This document shows positions 60,309-64,000 of a stretch of 64,000 nucleotides of DNA, piece after piece (the first letter of the stretch is position 1; every line of letters starts with the position of its first letter). The position numbers were made by a program, and so were the translations under genes. Origin of the DNA: Novosphingobium sp. UBA6272 (GTDB lineage Bacteria > Pseudomonadota > Alphaproteobacteria > Sphingomonadales > Sphingomonadaceae); assembly GCF_002440635.1 (NCBI RefSeq), contig NZ_DJUW01000028.1, positions 124,001 through 188,000 of the forward strand, read 5' to 3'. Below the pieces are notes generated by a model. That model was given only the letters and a program-made list of their open reading frames with translations. It was not told the origin of the DNA and ran no database searches.

Positions 60309-62171
60309 ATGACTCAGCCCCCCGATCCCACCGCCCTGCTCGGCCAGTTGTTTACCGCGCCGCAGCAGCTGTTCAGCCAGTTCACCCCCGGCGAAGGCGG
60401 CAAGCCTGGCGGGGACCTGGCGCAGTGGACCGATGTAGCCCAGCGGCTGCAGGCGATGTGGTTCGATTTCCAGCGCGAACAGGCCGAAGGGGCCATGGCC
60501 CGGCTGCCCGCAATGCTGTCTGACCCCGCCAGTTTCGCGGGGATCATGCAGGGCTGGCTCAAGACCCTGCCGCTGACCAATCCGGAAACCCAGAAGCGGA
60601 TGTGGGAAGACAGCCTGGCGCTATGGGAATCGGTGCTGGGCCAGTACGGGATCGGGCCCAAGGCCGGCTCTGTCGGCGAAGGCGGGCCAGATCTTCCGCG
60701 CAAGGACCGCCGCTTTGCCGATCCCAAATGGCGCGAGCAGCCGTTCTATGCGCTGGTTCACCAGACCTACCTGATGCTGGCTGAGCAGGTCATGGCCATG
60801 GCCGATGCGGCGGAGCCCGGCGATCCGGCCAAACGTGAGCAATTGAAGTTCGCGGCCCGGACCCTGGTCGAGGCGCTCAGCCCGGCGCATTTTCCGATGC
60901 TCAACCCTCTGGTGATGGAAAAGGCGATTGAGAGCCGCGGCGAGAGCCTGGTCAAGGGGTTCGAACACCTCCTGGCCGATCTCAAGCGCGGGCAGCTGAC
61001 TCATGTCGATCCGCAGGCCTTCAAAGTGGGCGAGAATATCGCCACCACCCCTGGCAAGGTGGTTCTGGAAACCCGGCTCTTCCAGCTTATCCAATACAGC
61101 CCGACGACGGAAAGCGTGCTGGAAGTGCCGCTGGTGATCTTCCCGCCGTGGATCAACCGGTTCTACATCCTCGATCTTTCCCCGCAGAAAAGCTTCATCC
61201 GCTGGGCGGTCGAACAGGGGCTGACGGTGTTCGTGGTTTCCTGGAAATCGGCCGACGCCAGCATGGCCGACGTGGTCTGGGACGATTACATCCGCGCCCA
61301 GATCGAGGCGATCGATCATGTCCGCGAGCGGCTTGGCGTCGGCTCGGCCCACACCATCGGCTATTGCGTGGCCGGAACCACGCTGGCGGCAAGCCTGGCC
61401 GTCCTGGCCCGCCGCGGCGAGGCGGACAAGGTCAAGAGCGCGACCTTTTTCACTGCGCAGGTCGATTTCGAAAAGGCGGGCGAGCTGAAGGTCTTCATCG
61501 ACGAGCAGCAGCTTGGCGCGCTGGAAAAGCTTTCCGCCGAGACTGGCTATCTCGACGGGCGCTACATGGCGGCCACCTTCAACCTGCTGCGCGGCAACGA
61601 TCTGATCTGGAACTATGTCGTCAACAATTACCTGCTGGGCGGCGACTATCCGGCCTTCGATTTGCTGCACTGGAACGGCGATGTCACCAATCTGCCGGCC
61701 AAGTGGCACATGGAATACCTGCGCGATCTCTACCGCGACAACCGGCTGGTTGTGCCCGATGCGCTGAGCGGCGATGGCACCCCGATCGATCTGACCCGGA
61801 TCGAAACCCCCGCCTATATCCAGGCCGGGCGCGAGGATCACATCGCCCCGGCCGAAAGCGTCTGGAAGCTGATGCACCATCTGCGCGGGCCCAAGACCTT
61901 CCTGCTGGCGGGTTCCGGGCACATCGCCGGGGTGGTCAATCCGCCGACGGCGAAGAAGTACCAGTACTGGACCAATCCCGGCCCCGCCGACAGCCTGGCC
62001 GATTTCGTGGCCGGTGCGGTCGAAACCCCTGGCAGCTGGTGGCCGCACTGGATCGAGTGGATCCGCCGCCAGGATCAGGGCGAAGTCCCCGCCAAAGGCA
62101 AGCGTGCGCCCGGCGGCAAGGACGATACGGTGATCGAGGAAGCCCCCGGGAGTTATGTGAAGTCGCGGTAA
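60309..62171 (+). CDS. phaC: Poly(3-hydroxyalkanoate) synthase, class I-like
   Basis: Polymerises hydroxyacyl-CoA into PHA granules. The 620-aa protein has the N-terminal PhaC domain and an alpha/beta-hydrolase core with the lipase-like box GYCVAG (Cys353 nucleophile), the catalytic Asp in GREDHIAP and the catalytic His in GSGHIAGVVNPP. Class I synthases usually read GYCxGG at the box; the Ala here is a minor change. Start ATG 60309 after GCGGGG; the frame from 60156 lies in the preceding gene. The phasin gene follows with its own promoter region. Confidence 0.95.
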   Translation: MTQPPDPTALLGQLFTAPQQLFSQFTPGEGGKPGGDLAQWTDVAQRLQAMWFDFQREQAEGAMARLPAMLSDPASFAGIMQGWLKTLPLTNPETQKRMWEDSLALWESVLGQYGIGPKAGSVGEGGPDLPRKDRRFADPKWREQPFYALVHQTYLMLAEQVMAMADAAEPGDPAKREQLKFAARTLVEALSPAHFPMLNPLVMEKAIESRGESLVKGFEHLLADLKRGQLTHVDPQAFKVGENIATTPGKVVLETRLFQLIQYSPTTESVLEVPLVIFPPWINRFYILDLSPQKSFIRWAVEQGLTVFVVSWKSADASMADVVWDDYIRAQIEAIDHVRERLGVGSAHTIGYCVAGTTLAASLAVLARRGEADKVKSATFFTAQVDFEKAGELKVFIDEQQLGALEKLSAETGYLDGRYMAATFNLLRGNDLIWNYVVNNYLLGGDYPAFDLLHWNGDVTNLPAKWHMEYLRDLYRDNRLVVPDALSGDGTPIDLTRIETPAYIQAGREDHIAPAESVWKLMHHLRGPKTFLLAGSGHIAGVVNPPTAKKYQYWTNPGPADSLADFVAGAVETPGSWWPHWIEWIRRQDQGEVPAKGKRAPGGKDDTVIEEAPGSYVKSR

Positions 62172-62202
62172 ATTACTGATTTTCCTAGTGCTTTGCGGCT
62201 TA

Positions 62203-62265
62203 TGCTGCACTGCACAAAAATCTCTTGACTTCGCAAGTGCAATACCTATTTTGTGCACTGCAACA
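62203..62265. promoter_or_regulatory. Phasin promoter with PhaR-like inverted operator sites
   Basis: TGCACTGCACAAAA (62206-62219) is repeated in inverse as TTTTGTGCACTGCA (62249-62262), 13 of 14 positions matching. Between them lies TTGACT (62225-62230), and 16 bp further TATTTT (62247-62252) as a -10 element overlapping the right site. TGC/GCA-rich dyads of this kind bind PhaR, the PHA-sensing repressor of phasin genes, in other alphaproteobacteria. Confidence 0.65.
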
Positions 62266-62314
62266 TGAACCGCGCCATTTGTCCGGTGCGGAACCCTTGC
62301 GAAGGATTTATACC

Positions 62315-63070
62315 ATGGCCGAAGCCACCGAAGCCAAGATCGATGCCGCCAAGGCCGAAGCCGCGGCCGAGAAAGCCTATGCCGCTGCCGCCGCTGCTGC
62401 GCCGGTGAAGGCCGAAGAAAAGACCGTTGCGGCAAAGCCTGCTCCGGTCGCCAAAGCGGCCCCGGTCGCCAAGAAGACCGCTGCCAAGCCTGCGGCCCCC
62501 AAGACCGTCATCAAGAAGGCTGCCGCCCCCAAGAAGGCTGCGGCGAAGAAAATCGTGAAGGCCGCTGCACCCAAGAAGGTTGCCAAGGCCGTTAAGACCA
62601 CCCCCAGTTTCAAGGAAACCATCATGGCCAAGACCGAAACCATCACCGAAGACTTCACCGCGAAGATCAAGGAAACCCTCACCGACGCGCAGGACCGCGC
62701 CAAGCTGGCGTTCGAACGCAGCCAGGCGATGTTCGGCGAAGCCGGCGAATTCACCAAGGGCAACGTTGAAGCCCTGGTCGAATCCGGCAAGGTGCTGAGC
62801 GCCGGCATGCAGGACCTCGGCAAGGAATATGTCGCCGATGCCAAGACCGCATTCGAAACCGTCCAGGCCGATCTGAAGGATCTGGCTGCGGTCAAGAGCC
62901 CGGCTGACTTCTTCAAGCTGCAGAGCGAAATCCTGCGCCGCAACTTCGACGCCGCCGTCGCTTCGGGTTCGAAGCATTCGGAAAAGGTCGTCAAGATCGC
63001 CGGTGACGCTTTCGCCCCGATCCAGAACCGCGTCAGCCTCGCGGTCGAAAAGGTCAAGCAGGCCGCCTAA
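62315..63070 (+). CDS. Phasin family protein with an Ala/Lys/Pro-rich N-terminal arm
   Basis: A 251-aa protein that coats PHA granules. Residues about 1-105 are low-complexity Ala/Lys/Pro repeats (AAPKKAAAKK-type, histone-H1-like), and the C-terminal part is a phasin helix domain (KTETITEDFTAKIKET...QSEILRRNFDAAVASGSKHSE). Basic AKP regions of PhaF-type phasins can bind DNA and distribute granules at division, but there the basic part is usually C-terminal. GAAGGA precedes ATG 62315. Preceded by PhaR-like sites and followed by a strong terminator. Confidence 0.9.
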   Translation: MAEATEAKIDAAKAEAAAEKAYAAAAAAAPVKAEEKTVAAKPAPVAKAAPVAKKTAAKPAAPKTVIKKAAAPKKAAAKKIVKAAAPKKVAKAVKTTPSFKETIMAKTETITEDFTAKIKETLTDAQDRAKLAFERSQAMFGEAGEFTKGNVEALVESGKVLSAGMQDLGKEYVADAKTAFETVQADLKDLAAVKSPADFFKLQSEILRRNFDAAVASGSKHSEKVVKIAGDAFAPIQNRVSLAVEKVKQAA

Positions 63071-63082
63071 AGGCAGCTGTTC

Positions 63083-63121
63083 CTCGCGGCTCGGCGCTTC
63101 CTCTCCCCGCCGAACCGCGAG
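63083..63121. other. Hairpin downstream of phasin
   Basis: Arms CTCGCGGCTCGGCG (63083-63096) and CGCCGAACCGCGAG (63108-63121) pair in 13 of 14 positions around an 11-base loop. It lacks a U-run and precedes the stronger terminator at 63132; it may stabilise the abundant phasin mRNA. Confidence 0.5.
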
Positions 63122-63131
63122 CCTGACAGCC

Positions 63132-63175
63132 AGGGCCGGACAGCACATCGTTGCTGTCCGGCCCTTCGCTTTGTT
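63132..63175 (+). terminator. Intrinsic terminator after phasin
   Basis: A perfect 14-bp stem (63132-63145 with 63152-63165, 6-base loop) is followed by TCGCTTTGTT. It ends the phasin transcript ahead of clpS. Confidence 0.85.
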
Positions 63176-63222
63176 GCGAGAGCACTTGTCCTTAACCCTC
63201 GAGATGCGATATTTCACCCACC

Positions 63223-63597
63223 ATGCACCATCCGACCGACCTTGAACTGCCCTTGATCCGCGCTGCCGGCGATGCCGACGGCGAAGGCGATTCGGGCGGT
63301 CAGGGGCAGATCGGGCTAGCCACCAAGACCCGTGCCAAGCCGAAGAAGCCTAGCCAGTTCAAGGTCTTGTTGCTGAACGACGATTACACTCCGATGGAAT
63401 TCGTGGTGATGGTGCTGAAGCGCTTCTTCAGCATGGACCTGGAACAGGCGACCCGGGTAATGCTGCATGTCCACCAGCGCGGAGTCGGCGTCTGCGGGAT
63501 CTTTCCCTACGAGATTGCCGAAACCAAGGTGAACCAGGTGATGGATTTCGCCCGGCAGAACCAGCACCCGCTACAGTGTACGCTGGAGAAGGCTTGA
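63223..63597 (+). CDS. clpS: ATP-dependent Clp protease adaptor ClpS
   Basis: A 124-aa adaptor that delivers N-degron substrates to ClpAP. The core FKVLLLNDDYTPMEFVVMVLKRFF with the NDDYTPMEFV substrate pocket, HVHQRGVGVCGIFPYEIAETK and a C-terminal LQCTLEKA are standard. The first 40 residues are flexible and acidic, as in other ClpS. Its stop lies on the first half of the toxin-antitoxin operator. Confidence 0.95.
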   Translation: MHHPTDLELPLIRAAGDADGEGDSGGQGQIGLATKTRAKPKKPSQFKVLLLNDDYTPMEFVVMVLKRFFSMDLEQATRVMLHVHQRGVGVCGIFPYEIAETKVNQVMDFARQNQHPLQCTLEKA

Positions 63598-63628
63598 CTT
63601 AGCTAAGTAAGTTAGCTAAGTTAGCCAA
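63597..63628. promoter_or_regulatory. Triple TTAGCTAA-type operator before the antitoxin gene
   Basis: TTAGCTAA at 63599-63606 (inside the 12-bp palindrome ACTTAGCTAAGT), TTAGCTAA at 63612-63619 and TTAGCCAA at 63621-63628. The spacing is regular, and the last copy ends one base before the antitoxin ATG. This fits autoregulation by the Phd/VapB-like antitoxin. No Shine-Dalgarno is visible, so translation may be leaderless or coupled to clpS. Confidence 0.6.
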
Positions 63629-63629
63629 C

Positions 63630-63875
63630 ATGACTACAGTCACCGTCCATGAAGCCAAGACCAACCTTTCGCGACTGATTGCGGCTGTCCTCGCCGGCGA
63701 AGAAGTGGTGATCGCGCGCGGCAAGGTTCCGGCAGTAAAGCTGGTGCCGATTGAGCCCAAACCCAAGCGGGTGCCCGGGCTTTGGAAGGGCAAGGTGGAA
63801 ATCGGCCCCGAATTCTTCGAGCCTATGTCGGATGACGAACTGGCCCAGTGGGAAGGTCGGGACGACGAGTTTTGA
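63630..63875 (+). CDS. Antitoxin of the Phd/YefM family
   Basis: An 81-aa antitoxin: MTTVTVHEAKTNLSRLIAAV and EEVVIARGKVPAVKLVP form the dimeric DNA-binding Phd/YefM fold, and the acidic C-terminal tail (PEFFEPMSDDELAQWEG) is where such antitoxins wrap their toxin. It overlaps the toxin start by 4 bp (TTGA). Upstream operator repeats suggest autorepression. Confidence 0.9.
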   Translation: MTTVTVHEAKTNLSRLIAAVLAGEEVVIARGKVPAVKLVPIEPKPKRVPGLWKGKVEIGPEFFEPMSDDELAQWEGRDDEF

Positions 63876-64000
63876 CAGCCTATCTGCTCGATACCCATGC
63901 ACTGATCTGGTGGATGTCAGCGAACCCCAGACTGCCCGCGAAGGCCGCTGTCACTATAGCTGCACCCAACTCGACCATTTATGCGAGTGCGGCCAATGCC
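63872..64000 (+). CDS. PIN-domain toxin (VapC-like), partial at the right edge
   Basis: The 43 codons present read from TTG 63872 as MTAYLLDTHALIWWMSANPRL, the PIN-domain start with its first metal-binding Asp (Asp7). The frame is open to the window edge. VapC-type toxins are RNases, here paired with the Phd-like antitoxin. The remaining catalytic residues are beyond the window. The TTG start is chosen because it overlaps the antitoxin stop (TTGA) and gives the standard N-terminus. Confidence 0.85.
   Translation, partial: MTAYLLDTHALIWWMSANPRLPAKAAVTIAAPNSTIYASAANA

Noticed and set aside
1..64000. CRISPR array, integrase, transposase, tRNA or rRNA
   Set aside because: No regular direct-repeat array, recombinase signature or RNA gene was seen; the only repeats are short palindromic elements and local direct repeats.

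Overview
The window is GC-rich and almost fully coding, with short intergenic gaps and many 1-8 bp stop/start overlaps. It reads as an alphaproteobacterial chromosome, most likely from the order Sphingomonadales (Novosphingobium/Sphingobium-like). This is inferred from a TonB receptor next to a TPR-sulfotransferase and an MFS carrier, an adaptor ClpS, a poly-hydroxyalkanoate synthase with an Ala/Lys/Pro-rich phasin, and interspersed palindromic repeats of a kind common in that order. No marker gene (rRNA, tRNA) is present to settle it.

Positions 1-37.7 kb form a dense island for catabolism of choline, glycine betaine and probably other N-methylated amines. The + strand starts with betB-betA and an FAD oxidoreductase, then a LysR regulator, formate-tetrahydrofolate ligase (fhs) and two non-pyrrolysine MttB-family methyltransferase genes. 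A second LysR gene is divergent from a tight + strand operon: Rieske oxygenase, PLP gamma-lyase-like enzyme, a two-subunit opine-oxidase-like flavoenzyme and a divergent soxBDAG set. That operon meets a second, canonical soxBDAG set tail to tail; the two soxG genes overlap by 29 bp. The second set is the distal end of a minus-strand run of about 16 kb. In transcription order this is DMGDH-like, DMGDH-like, Rieske, quinone-reductase-like, DMGDH-like, GbcA-like Rieske, soxB, soxD, soxA, soxG. In total the island has two MttB homologues, three Rieske oxygenases, three dimethylglycine-dehydrogenase-like proteins and two heterotetrameric sarcosine oxidases.

The readable route is choline -> betaine aldehyde -> glycine betaine (BetA/BetB) -> dimethylglycine (Rieske oxygenase or MttB) -> sarcosine (DMGDH) -> glycine (SoxBDAG), with one-carbon units passing to tetrahydrofolate and Fhs. 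The L-serine dehydratase at 54.3 kb could finish glycine -> serine -> pyruvate, but no glyA, folD, Rieske reductase, corrinoid protein or choline transporter lies in the window. The redundancy suggests that several different methylated amines are used.

37.8-42.5 kb (+) holds an SDR, a beta-hydroxyacid dehydrogenase, an aldehyde dehydrogenase and a secreted serine hydrolase. 42.5-53.9 kb (minus) holds a LysR regulator, a second catabolic operon (TPR-sulfotransferase, MFS carrier, aldehyde dehydrogenase, enolase-superfamily dehydratase, GMC oxidoreductase) and a TonB receptor with its own terminator. 54.3-64 kb is more housekeeping: serine dehydratase, a secreted small protein, enoyl-CoA hydratase, a winged-helix protein, an aminotransferase, DUF2306 and DUF2147 genes, phaC and phasin with PhaR-like operators, clpS, and a Phd/VapC-type toxin-antitoxin pair cut by the window edge.
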